From assembly GCF_000332995.1 (NCBI RefSeq), contig NZ_BANS01000040.1, positions 1 through 57,260 on the forward strand: DNA of 57,260 nucleotides, given 5' to 3'. A model generated the notes under the pieces. That model worked only from the letters and a program-made list of their open reading frames with translations, searched no databases and had not been told where the DNA came from. Position numbers and translations under genes: made by a program. How positions within the stretch are numbered: position 1 is the first letter of the stretch; every line of letters starts with the position of its first letter. Below, one piece after another: positions 51,119 to 57,260 of this stretch. Source of the DNA: Gordonia amicalis NBRC 100051 = JCM 11271 (lineage in GTDB: Bacteria > Actinomycetota > Actinomycetes > Mycobacteriales > Mycobacteriaceae).

Positions 51119-51900
51119 GGCTGCTCCAGGTGTTCGATCAGCGCGGGGTTGATGATGTCGGGCTGCTGAGCGTTGGCCAGGTGCGCCGAGTCCGGCACCA
51201 CGAGCAGACGGCCCTGCTGCACGTTGTCGGCGATCTCTTCGAGTTTCGCCGGTGGGGTGGCCGGGTCGTCGGCGCCGGCGATGGCGAGAGTCGGCGCGAC
51301 GATGGACGGCAGGTCGTCCCGCAGATCCATGGCCGCGATCACCTCGCAGCACGCGGCATACCCCTCGGCCGGGGTCGCGGCCACCATGTCCTCGTGGAAC
51401 TTCCGCGAACTGCCGTAGGTACTCAGGTGTTCCGGCGTGAACCAGCGCTGGACGACGGATTCGGCTACGACCCCGGTTCCGTTCTCCCGCACGGTGGCGG
51501 CCCGATCGAGCCAGGCCTGTGCCGGGGGGAGTTGCGCGCCGGTGCAGAGGACGGCGAGACGTCGTACCCGTTCGGGGTTCCGAGCGGCGACGCGCATCAT
51601 GGTCATGCCGCCGAGTGACAGGCCCACCAGGTGGGCACGATCGATCTCGAGGCGGTCGAGTAGCCCGATGACGTCATCGGCCAGATCGTCGATCGTGTAG
51701 GGGCCCTGCGGAACCGGGGATTCGCCGTGCCCGCGGGTGTCGTACCGGACGACGCGGAAGCGGTCCTCGAGTGCGGCGAGCTGCGCGTCCCACATCCGGT
51801 GCGTCGAACCCAGCGAGTTCGACAGGATCACCGCGGGGCCGTCCTCGCGACCGGTGACGACGGCGTGCACCTCGACCGCGCCGGTCTCGCGCCCGCTCAT
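51115..51900 (-). CDS. pcaD: 3-oxoadipate enol-lactonase
   Basis: This 261-residue alpha/beta-hydrolase hydrolyses 3-oxoadipate enol-lactone, the point where the catechol and protocatechuate branches meet. The fold starts with GPAVILSNSLGSTHRMWDAQ, then RYDTRGHGESP. The nucleophile is S95 in LVGLSLGGMTM, the acid in LAIAGADDPATPP, and the histidine in VPDSAHLANAQQPD. It lacks the C-terminal carboxymuconolactone decarboxylase domain that forms PcaL fusions in many actinobacteria. ATG 51900 overlaps the pcaF stop, and its own stop overlaps pcaI. Confidence 0.93.
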   Translation of the reverse strand: MSGRETGAVEVHAVVTGREDGPAVILSNSLGSTHRMWDAQLAALEDRFRVVRYDTRGHGESPVPQGPYTIDDLADDVIGLLDRLEIDRAHLVGLSLGGMTMMRVAARNPERVRRLAVLCTGAQLPPAQAWLDRAATVRENGTGVVAESVVQRWFTPEHLSTYGSSRKFHEDMVAATPAEGYAACCEVIAAMDLRDDLPSIVAPTLAIAGADDPATPPAKLEEIADNVQQGRLLVVPDSAHLANAQQPDIINPALIEHLEQP

Positions 51901-53132
51901 CGGGTCGCCTCGAAGATCGCGGCGAGTCCCTGGCCGCCGCCGATGCACATGGTCTCCAGGACGTGGCGCGCCTCACGACGGCGCGCCTCATGGGCGGCGG
52001 TGGCCAGGATTCGCGCACCGGTGGCACCGATCGGATGCCCCAGGGAGATGCCGGAACCGTTGGGGTTCAGGCGTTCATCGCTCGCGTCGATCTTCCACTC
52101 GTCCAGGCAGGCGAGGACCTGCGCGGCAAAGGCCTCGTTGAGTTCGATCAGGTCGATGTCGTCGAGGGTCAGCCCGGCCCGTGCGAGCACGACGGCGGTC
52201 GCACTGACCGGACCGAGACCCATGGTCTCCGGCGCGCACCCGGTGACCGCCCAGGAGCGCAGTGCGAGAAGGGGGTCCAGACCGCTGCGTCGTGCGTGTG
52301 CACGCGTGGTCACGACACACATCGCCGCGCCGTCGTTCTGGCCGGAGGCATTACCGGCGGTGACCGTGGACTCCGCGTCGACCTTGAGCCGGATGGGACG
52401 CAGCTTCGCGAGCGAGTCCGCGGTGGTGTCGGCGCGCGGATGCTCATCCCGGTCGACGACCGTGGCGGGTTTCCCGCGGCGTCCGGGAATCGCGACCGGG
52501 ACGAGTTCGTCGGCGAAGCGGCCTTCCTCATGGGCGGCGACGGCACGGTGGTGCGACCGTGCGGCGTACTCGTCCTGGTCGGCACGGGAGATGCCGTACT
52601 TCGCGCGGAGGTTCTCGGCGGTCTCGATCATCCCGCCGGGGACGGGGTGGGATTCCCCACCGGCGGTGAGACGACCGCGGTCGAGCCGGTCCATCAACTC
52701 GACGCCGCCCTGCTTGATCCCCGAGCGGAGTCCGAGTGCGTAGTGTTCGACCGTCGACATCGATTCGGCGCCGCCGGCGACCACGAGTCGCGCTCCGCCG
52801 GTCGCCACCGAGGACGCGGCGGTGAGGACGGCCTGCAGACCCGATCCGCACCGGCGGTCGACCTGCATGCCCGGGACGCCGACACCGAGCCCGGCATCGA
52901 GAGCGGCGATCCGGCCGATCGCCGGCGACTCCCCGCTCGCGTAACCCTGCCCGAGGATCACGTCGTCGATGTCTCCCTCACCCAGCCCGGTGCGCGCGGT
53001 CAGTTCCCGCAGCAGATCGGTCGCCAATCGGGTCACCGGCACGGTGGACAGCGCTCCGCCCATGCGGCCGACGGGCGTACGCAGGGGCGAACAGATCACG
53101 ATGTCGGTGTCCGAGGTGCCAGAGGATGCCAT
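51897..53132 (-). CDS. pcaF: 3-oxoadipyl-CoA thiolase
   Basis: This 411-residue thiolase cleaves 3-oxoadipyl-CoA to succinyl-CoA and acetyl-CoA. The nucleophilic cysteine is C95 in DRRCGSGLQAVLTAA. The other catalytic regions are VELNEAFAAQVLACL-like (here IELNEAFAAQVLACL), GSGISLGHPIGATGARIL with the histidine, and the C-terminal ETMCIGGGQGLAAIFEA with the second cysteine. ATG 53132 (MASSGTSDTDIVICSPLRTP) is chosen over upstream starts. It is the first gene of pcaFDIJ and is divergent from a LysR regulator. A generic acetyl-CoA acetyltransferase role cannot be excluded by sequence. Confidence 0.92.
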   Translation of the reverse strand: MASSGTSDTDIVICSPLRTPVGRMGGALSTVPVTRLATDLLRELTARTGLGEGDIDDVILGQGYASGESPAIGRIAALDAGLGVGVPGMQVDRRCGSGLQAVLTAASSVATGGARLVVAGGAESMSTVEHYALGLRSGIKQGGVELMDRLDRGRLTAGGESHPVPGGMIETAENLRAKYGISRADQDEYAARSHHRAVAAHEEGRFADELVPVAIPGRRGKPATVVDRDEHPRADTTADSLAKLRPIRLKVDAESTVTAGNASGQNDGAAMCVVTTRAHARRSGLDPLLALRSWAVTGCAPETMGLGPVSATAVVLARAGLTLDDIDLIELNEAFAAQVLACLDEWKIDASDERLNPNGSGISLGHPIGATGARILATAAHEARRREARHVLETMCIGGGQGLAAIFEATR

Positions 53133-53185
53133 GCCACCAGCGTAAGGACCTGCAGCGATATGGAGAAGTATCCATTTGTCGAGTT

Positions 53186-53206
53186 TTGATATCTCACACA
53201 TATCAA
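53186..53206. promoter_or_regulatory. LysR-type operator between pcaF and its LysR gene
   Basis: TTGATAT-N7-ATATCAA is a perfect 7-base inverted repeat in the 90-base divergent promoter, 17 bases before the LysR start and about 54 bases before pcaF. Its core gives T-N11-A spacing. It resembles the ATTGAT/ATCAAT site at the cat/ben promoter in sequence. Its use by the local LysR is inferred. Confidence 0.65.
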
Positions 53207-53222
53207 TCGGTAGAGTGGGTGC

Positions 53223-54113
53223 ATGGAACTACGCCACCTGCGGTACTTCCGCGCGGTCGCCGAGGAACTGCACTTCGGCCGTGCGGCCCAACGGCTCCAC
53301 ATCGCCCAGCCGCCGCTGTCCCAGCAGATCCGGCAACTCGAGGACGAACTCGGGGTCCCCCTGCTGGTCCGGTCGACGCGCCGCGTCGAGCTGACCGCCG
53401 CGGGTGAGGACTATCTGCGTCAGGTCGAGGCGATCCTCGACTCCGTGGATGCCGCGGCCCGTCGCGCACAGCGCATCGCCGACGGCCGGCAGGGCAATCT
53501 GGCGATCGGCTGCGTGGGGTCGGCGACCTACTCACTGCTGCCCCGCTTCGTGCGCGCGCTGCGCGACGAGTTGCCCGACGTGGACGTGAGCGTCCGCGGC
53601 GAGATGCTGGCACCCGAACAGATCGGCGCGCTGGCGTCGGGCGACATCGACCTGGCGTTGCTGCGCATGCCCGTGGAGACACACGGTCTCATCGTCGAAT
53701 CGATCCGGAAGGACCGGCTGATCGTCGCACTCCCCGCCGACCATCCGCTCGCCGACACCCCCGAGGAGCAGTTCGTGGAACTCGCCGCACTCCGCGGCGA
53801 GGACTTCATCTCCCATGTGGGCGGCGGAAGATCGGTCCTCAGCGGGGTTCTCGCCGCTGCAGCGGAGCGCGCGGGCTTCGTGCCGCGAATCCGTCACGAG
53901 GTCGAGGAGACGTCGACGCTGGTGACGCTGGTCGCGGCCGGGCTCGGAGTGGCCATCGTGCCCGAGCCGACCTCCGCACTCGGAGTGGCCGGCGTCGTCT
54001 ACCGGCCGTTGGCCGCACCGATCGCCCACGTCGACCTGGTGGCGGCATATGCGGCCGCGCGGCGCACCCCGCTGGTCGACCGGGCCGTGGCGGTCCTGCG
54101 CAGCCTCTCCTGA
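53223..54113 (+). CDS. LysR-family regulator divergent from pcaF
   Basis: This 296-residue LysR-type regulator has a winged helix MELRHLRYFRAVAEELHFGR, AAQRLHIAQPPLSQQIRQLE, DELGVPLLVRSTRRVELTAA, and an effector domain VRGEMLAPEQIGALASGDID to VAAGLGVAIVPEPTSALG. It is paralogous to the CatR-like protein (both begin MELRHLRYF). Most actinobacterial pca operons are controlled by IclR-type PcaR, so a LysR here is a local feature. Control of pcaFDIJ is inferred from the divergent position and the shared palindrome. The effector is unknown. It converges with echA8. Confidence 0.85.
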   Translation: MELRHLRYFRAVAEELHFGRAAQRLHIAQPPLSQQIRQLEDELGVPLLVRSTRRVELTAAGEDYLRQVEAILDSVDAAARRAQRIADGRQGNLAIGCVGSATYSLLPRFVRALRDELPDVDVSVRGEMLAPEQIGALASGDIDLALLRMPVETHGLIVESIRKDRLIVALPADHPLADTPEEQFVELAALRGEDFISHVGGGRSVLSGVLAAAAERAGFVPRIRHEVEETSTLVTLVAAGLGVAIVPEPTSALGVAGVVYRPLAAPIAHVDLVAAYAAARRTPLVDRAVAVLRSLS

Positions 54114-54200
54114 AACCCACAAACCCACCCCTTTTCGGCAGATCCACCACCCGCGAAGGGGGTGGAAATGCCGAAAAAGGGGTGGGTTTGCCGGTGTTTC
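54112..54200. terminator. long bidirectional hairpin between LysR and echA8 genes
   Basis: The left arm AAACCCACCCCTTTTCGGCA (54121-54140) pairs with TGCCGAAAAAGGGGTGGGTTT (54169-54189), with one extra A. An inner pair TCCACC/GGTGGA and an outer pair GAAAC/GTTTC (54112-54116 with 54196-54200) extend it. It spans the gap of two convergent genes, so it probably ends both transcripts. Confidence 0.7.
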
Positions 54201-54205
54201 AGAGA

Positions 54206-54982
54206 TCAGCGGTGCGTGAAGTTCGGATCCCGCTTCTCGACGAAGGCGGCCATGCCCTCGGTCTGATCGTCGGTGGCGAAGGTCGAGTAGAACAGGACCC
54301 GCTCGGCGTGGACACCCTCGGCCAGGCTCGACTCGAAGGCGCGGTTGACCGCGTCCTTGGCGAGCGCGGACGCGATGAGCGACTTGGAGGCGATGACCTC
54401 GGCCACCTCGATCGCGGTGGCCAGGGCGTCCTCCTTGGGCACCACACGCGAGACCAGGCCCGCACGCTCGGCCTCGTCGACCTTCATCTGACGACCGGTC
54501 AGGACCATGTCCATCGCCTTGGCCTTGCCGACGGCGCGGGTCAGGCGCTGCGAGCCGCCGATGCCGGGGATGACACCGAGGTTGATCTCCGGCTGACCGA
54601 AGACGGCGTTGTCGCCGGCGATGATGGTGTCGCACAGCATCGCGAGCTCACAGCCGCCGCCGAGAGCGTAGCCGGTGACCGCGGCGATGATCGGGGTGCG
54701 CGCACGCGCCAGCTCGTCCCAGGCGCCGAAGAACTGCTCGTTGACGACGTCGGCGTAGGTCTTGGAGGACATCTCCTTGATGTCGGCGCCGGCGGCGAAG
54801 GCCTTCTCCGAGCCGGTGATCACGATGGCACCGATGCCCTGGTCGACGTCGAGTTCCTTCACGACGCCGACGACTTCGTTCATGAGCTCGGAGTTGAGGG
54901 CGTTGAGCGCCTTCGGTCGGTTGAGGGTGATGATGCCGACCCGGCCGCGGCGTTCGACGAGGATGGTCTGGTATTCGGTCAC
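54206..54982 (-). CDS. echA8: enoyl-CoA hydratase (EchA8-like)
   Basis: This 258-residue crotonase-fold hydratase adds water to 2-enoyl-CoA in beta-oxidation. It is colinear with mycobacterial EchA8: [20 protein letters not shown], the oxyanion-hole region [12 protein letters not shown], and [13 protein letters not shown]. The catalytic glutamates are in GGGCE and [20 protein letters not shown]. The end [12 protein letters not shown] is typical. The GTG start is at 54982. It is encoded downstream of the related HIBYL-CoA-hydrolase-like gene, with 30 bases between, the same order as Rv1071c-Rv1070c, so they form one operon. Confidence 0.93.
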   Translation of the reverse strand: MTEYQTILVERRGRVGIITLNRPKALNALNSELMNEVVGVVKELDVDQGIGAIVITGSEKAFAAGADIKEMSSKTYADVVNEQFFGAWDELARARTPIIAAVTGYALGGGCELAMLCDTIIAGDNAVFGQPEINLGVIPGIGGSQRLTRAVGKAKAMDMVLTGRQMKVDEAERAGLVSRVVPKEDALATAIEVAEVIASKSLIASALAKDAVNRAFESSLAEGVHAERVLFYSTFATDDQTEGMAAFVEKRDPNFTHR

Positions 54983-55012
54983 GTGTTTCCTTCTTCCGGT
55001 TGTGGTGGTCGG

Positions 55013-56086
55013 TCAGGCAGGGAACGTCAGGTCGTGCGGCAGCGGCGCGAAGAACGCGTCGACGCCCGCCTCCGAGAATTCTGCCCAACTCGGGTTGCGG
55101 TCCTTGTCGATGACCTGTGCGCGGATGCCCTCGGCCATGTCGGGATGCAGGAGGCACCGGAGGGATACGCGGTATTCGCGCACCAACGTGTCCTCCAGGG
55201 TCGCGTCGGCCGCGGCCTCGCGCAGCGAGCGCAGCGTGACCGCGAGTGCGGTGGGGCTCTTGGCCGCGATAGTGTCGGCAGTCTTGGCCGCCGCCTCGGT
55301 GCCGACGGCGCGGCAACGGTCGATGATCTCCGAGATCGTTTCGGCAGCAAAGGCTTCGGCGATCCAGTCACGCTGCGCGGCGAGCTCCGACGCGGGAGCG
55401 TCGGTGGCGTACTGCTTGATCGCCGCGTCGACCCCGGAGGTCCCGATGACCTCGATGAACGCGGGCAGCGAGTCCGAGGGGACGAAGTGGTCGGCGAGTC
55501 CCATGGCCAGTGCGTCGGCGCCGCGGAGGTGAGCCGCGGTGAGGCCGGCGTAGAGGCCGAGCCCGTCGGGAACACGCGAGAGCAGATGTGTGCCACCGAC
55601 ATCGGGGACGAATCCGATGCCGACCTCGGGCATGGCGAGGCGGGTGCGGTCGGTCACGATGCGGATGTTGCCGTGTGCGGAGACGCCGACACCGCCGCCC
55701 ATGACGATGCCGTCCATGATCGCGACGTAGCTCTTCGGGTAGCGGGAGATCGCGGCGTTGAGGCGGTACTCGTCGAACCAGAACTTCGCCGACGGCGAGT
55801 TCTCCGCGTCGACATCGGTCGAGTCCGGGTTCCCGCTGAGAGCGGAGGCGTCGCGATGGATCGCGACGATGTCGCCACCCGCACACAGGCCGCGCTCGCC
55901 GGCACCGTAGAGAACGACGGCCTCGACGGCGTCGTCACCGGACCAGGCGTCGAGGCGTTCCGCGATCTCGGTGACCATCTCGTGGTCGATCGCGTTGATC
56001 GACTTCGGACGGTTGAGGATCAGCGACCGCGCCGACCCGTTCTCCTCCGTCAGGACAGACGGGACCAGCACTGATTGTTCCGACAC
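55013..56086 (-). CDS. echA9: 3-hydroxyisobutyryl-CoA hydrolase / enoyl-CoA hydratase-like protein (EchA9-like)
   Basis: This ~357-residue crotonase-superfamily protein has the insertion and C-terminal region typical of 3-hydroxyisobutyryl-CoA hydrolases, which act in valine breakdown. Signatures are SLILNRPKSINAIDHEMV, GLCAGGDIVAIHRDA, and IVMGGGVGVSAHGNIRIVTD, with glutamate in AMPEVGIGFVPDVGGTHLLS. The family end VDKDRNPSW appears here as VIDKDRNPSWAEFSEAGVDA. GTG 56086 (VSEQSVLVPS) is chosen; an ATG 21 bases further up is possible. Same order with echA8 as in M. tuberculosis. Confidence 0.88.
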   Translation of the reverse strand: MSEQSVLVPSVLTEENGSARSLILNRPKSINAIDHEMVTEIAERLDAWSGDDAVEAVVLYGAGERGLCAGGDIVAIHRDASALSGNPDSTDVDAENSPSAKFWFDEYRLNAAISRYPKSYVAIMDGIVMGGGVGVSAHGNIRIVTDRTRLAMPEVGIGFVPDVGGTHLLSRVPDGLGLYAGLTAAHLRGADALAMGLADHFVPSDSLPAFIEVIGTSGVDAAIKQYATDAPASELAAQRDWIAEAFAAETISEIIDRCRAVGTEAAAKTADTIAAKSPTALAVTLRSLREAAADATLEDTLVREYRVSLRCLLHPDMAEGIRAQVIDKDRNPSWAEFSEAGVDAFFAPLPHDLTFPA

Positions 56087-56174
56087 GACCGAAACTCCTC
56101 TCCACACCGACAGGCCTCCTCAGATGGTTGCATATCCTAGTAACAGAGGCCAGACCCCGGGTGCCCGTCCGTTA

Positions 56175-56193
56175 TGAGGTTAGGGTGGCCTCA
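56175..56193 (+). promoter_or_regulatory. IdeR/DtxR-like iron box overlapping a start codon
   Basis: TGAGGTTAGGGTGGCCTCA matches the 19-base IdeR consensus TTAGGTTAGGCTAACCTAA at 14 of 19 positions by eye, with TGAGG/CCTCA dyad ends. Its last base is the A of the ATG of the siderophore-interacting gene. Binding would block transcription or initiation under iron repletion. Confidence 0.6.
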
Positions 56194-57077
56194 TGGGCTA
56201 CTCGAGAGCATGCGTCCGCGGGGTCGACGACCTGACGCCCAACCTGCGCCGTCTGACGTTCGACGTCGATGACCTGACCGGCCTGGGACTGCCCGGCGTC
56301 GCCGACGAGGCGGTGGGCATCTACTTCCCCTTCGAGTCGCACCGCTCGACCCCGGACATGGAGTGCCGGGACGGGACCTGGGCCTACTACGACACCGATC
56401 CCGCACCGGCCGGGCGCAACTACTCGATCCGCGCATCCGACCCCACGGCCGGCACCGTCGTCGTCGATTTCGTCATCCACGCCGCGGGACCGGCGACCAC
56501 GTGGGCCCAGCGGACGGAGCCGGGTCACGAGGTGGTTCTGACGCACGCGCGTAGTTGGTTCACGCCGCCGGCGAATACGAGCCGACTCGTCCTGGCCGCC
56601 GACCTCGCCGGACTCCCCGCCCTCGCACGGATTCTCGAGGAACTCTCGTCGACCGTCGGCGTGACGGTGGTGGTCGAGGTACCGGCGCCGACCGACCTCA
56701 CCTATCTCCCCCAGCGCGAGGTCGAGACGATCACGCTGATCGGAGGCAACGGACGGACCCCGAGCCGGCTGGCGGAGACGGTCGCGTCCGTCGACCTCCC
56801 GGCGGCGGCCGACGACACCGCCGCGTACTGCTGGTTCGCCGGGGAGGCCGGGGAATCGCGAGCGGTCCGTAAACACCTGCGCAGCGAGCTGCGGTGGGGC
56901 CGTGAGTCCTACGACGTGATCGGCTACTGGCGACAGGACAGCGAACGCTGGACCCGCCGCTATACCGAACGCAGCACCGAACTGTTCGCGGTGTACCGGC
57001 AGGCGCTCGCCGACGGCAAGACCGAGAAAGAGGCGTCCGAGGAGTTCGACGAGGCGCTCGAGCGCGTCGGACTCTAG
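56193..57077 (+). CDS. siderophore-interacting protein (ferric-siderophore reductase)
   Basis: This 294-residue flavoprotein of the ViuB/SIP family uses FAD and NAD(P)H to release iron from siderophores. FAD-binding motif: GRNYSIRASDP (RxYS/T-like). The DFVIHAAGPATTWAQRTEPG stretch contains the family's HG-type motif region. The NAD region is LVLAADLAGLPALARILEEL, and the C-terminal AAYCWFAGEAGESRAVRKHL with SYDVIGYWRQ is characteristic of SIPs. ATG 56193 sits at the end of the iron box. It is a single gene, with no siderophore synthesis genes nearby. It is cytoplasmic. Confidence 0.92.
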   Translation: MGYSRACVRGVDDLTPNLRRLTFDVDDLTGLGLPGVADEAVGIYFPFESHRSTPDMECRDGTWAYYDTDPAPAGRNYSIRASDPTAGTVVVDFVIHAAGPATTWAQRTEPGHEVVLTHARSWFTPPANTSRLVLAADLAGLPALARILEELSSTVGVTVVVEVPAPTDLTYLPQREVETITLIGGNGRTPSRLAETVASVDLPAAADDTAAYCWFAGEAGESRAVRKHLRSELRWGRESYDVIGYWRQDSERWTRRYTERSTELFAVYRQALADGKTEKEASEEFDEALERVGL

Positions 57078-57260
57078 CGCGATTCCACCCTGAGACCGAC
57101 GATTCGCCCAGACGACCGACACCACCTGCCCCCGGCGGAGGGCTCCCCCGCTCCCTGCCCCCGGCGGAGGGCTCCCCCGCTCCCTGAGTAGCCCGGAGCC
57201 TGCGGAGGGATCCTCCCGCTCCCTGAGTAGCCCGGAGCCTGCGGAGGGCGTATCGAAGGG
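57078..57260. repeat. tandem intergenic repeats at the window end
   Basis: Two copies of a 29-base unit beginning CTGCCCCCGGCGGAGGGCTC run from about 57126. They are followed by two copies of CTGAGTAGCCCGGAGCCTGC-GGAGGG, and the stretch ends GCGTATCGAAGGG. The common CTCCCTG start and CGAAGGG end link them to the repeat at 7407-7483. No gene is seen from 57078 to the end. Confidence 0.8.

Noticed and set aside
53532..56074. Long frames antisense to the LysR, echA8 and echA9 genes
   Set aside because: They have low-complexity composition and overlap well-identified genes throughout, so they are shadows.
57120..57260. Could the end-of-window repeats be a CRISPR array?
   Set aside because: The units are contiguous duplicates with no spacers, and no cas gene is in the window.

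Overview
The DNA is GC-rich with codon use typical of mycolic-acid actinobacteria. The gene set also fits that group: monomeric NADP isocitrate dehydrogenase, furA-katG, an mce locus, a 13E12-type DUF222/HNH gene, an echA8/echA9-like pair, and catechol-type benzoate degradation. A Gordonia (or close Rhodococcus/Dietzia-type) chromosome is my best guess; that is inference and no rRNA or tRNA is present to test it.

Layout. 0-1.4 kb is a scar where a WS/DGAT acyltransferase remnant and a cytochrome P450 remnant, both 5'-truncated, meet head to head. 1.5-12.8 kb is housekeeping and metabolic: a DsbA-family protein, DUF427, two metallo-beta-lactamase-fold proteins, fadB2, a helical unknown, an MpaB/DUF2236 oxygenase, a secreted cupin, a hydrolase, and furA-katG. 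12.85-15 kb is an ArsR-SulP operon behind a tandem octanucleotide array. 15.2-22 kb has icd2, a second DsbA-family protein, an SDR, an FMN reductase, a broken TspO-like gene and an MFS transporter. 22-25.3 kb has an ADP-ribosylglycohydrolase, a DUF222/HNH endonuclease gene flanked by hairpins, and a small unknown. 25.3-32.6 kb is a damaged mce operon on the minus strand (FadR regulator, truncated acyl-CoA synthetase, mceB fragment, mceC, mceD, mceE, shortened mceF, Mce-associated protein). Divergent from it is an ALDH-ferredoxin-AveC-like operon (32.7-35.5 kb). 35.5-38.4 kb has a sulfurtransferase, a metallophosphoesterase and a hydrolase.

38.5-53.1 kb is a complete aromatic catabolic island. 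benA-benB-benC::benD turn benzoate into catechol. The catR-like regulator with catB, catA and catC turns catechol into 3-oxoadipate enol-lactone. pcaD, pcaI, pcaJ and pcaF carry that to succinyl-CoA and acetyl-CoA. Local regulators are a LysR between cat and ben, a LuxR-type LAL ATPase after ben, and a LysR divergent from pcaF. The window ends with an echA8/echA9-like pair, a siderophore-interacting protein under an IdeR-like box, and tandem intergenic repeats.

The most notable points are: (1) benC is one frame with an FCD-like ligand-binding domain and then benD, giving a 939-residue protein; (2) the mce operon has lost the acyl-CoA synthetase C-terminus, both yrbE genes, mceA and most of mceB, and mceF lacks its central domain; (3) several genes (benA, ALDH, TspO-like, P450, WS/DGAT) carry single-base frameshifts, some in G runs, so sequencing or assembly error must be weighed against real decay; (4) there are clean candidate operators in front of the cat/ben, pca, ArsR-SulP and siderophore genes.
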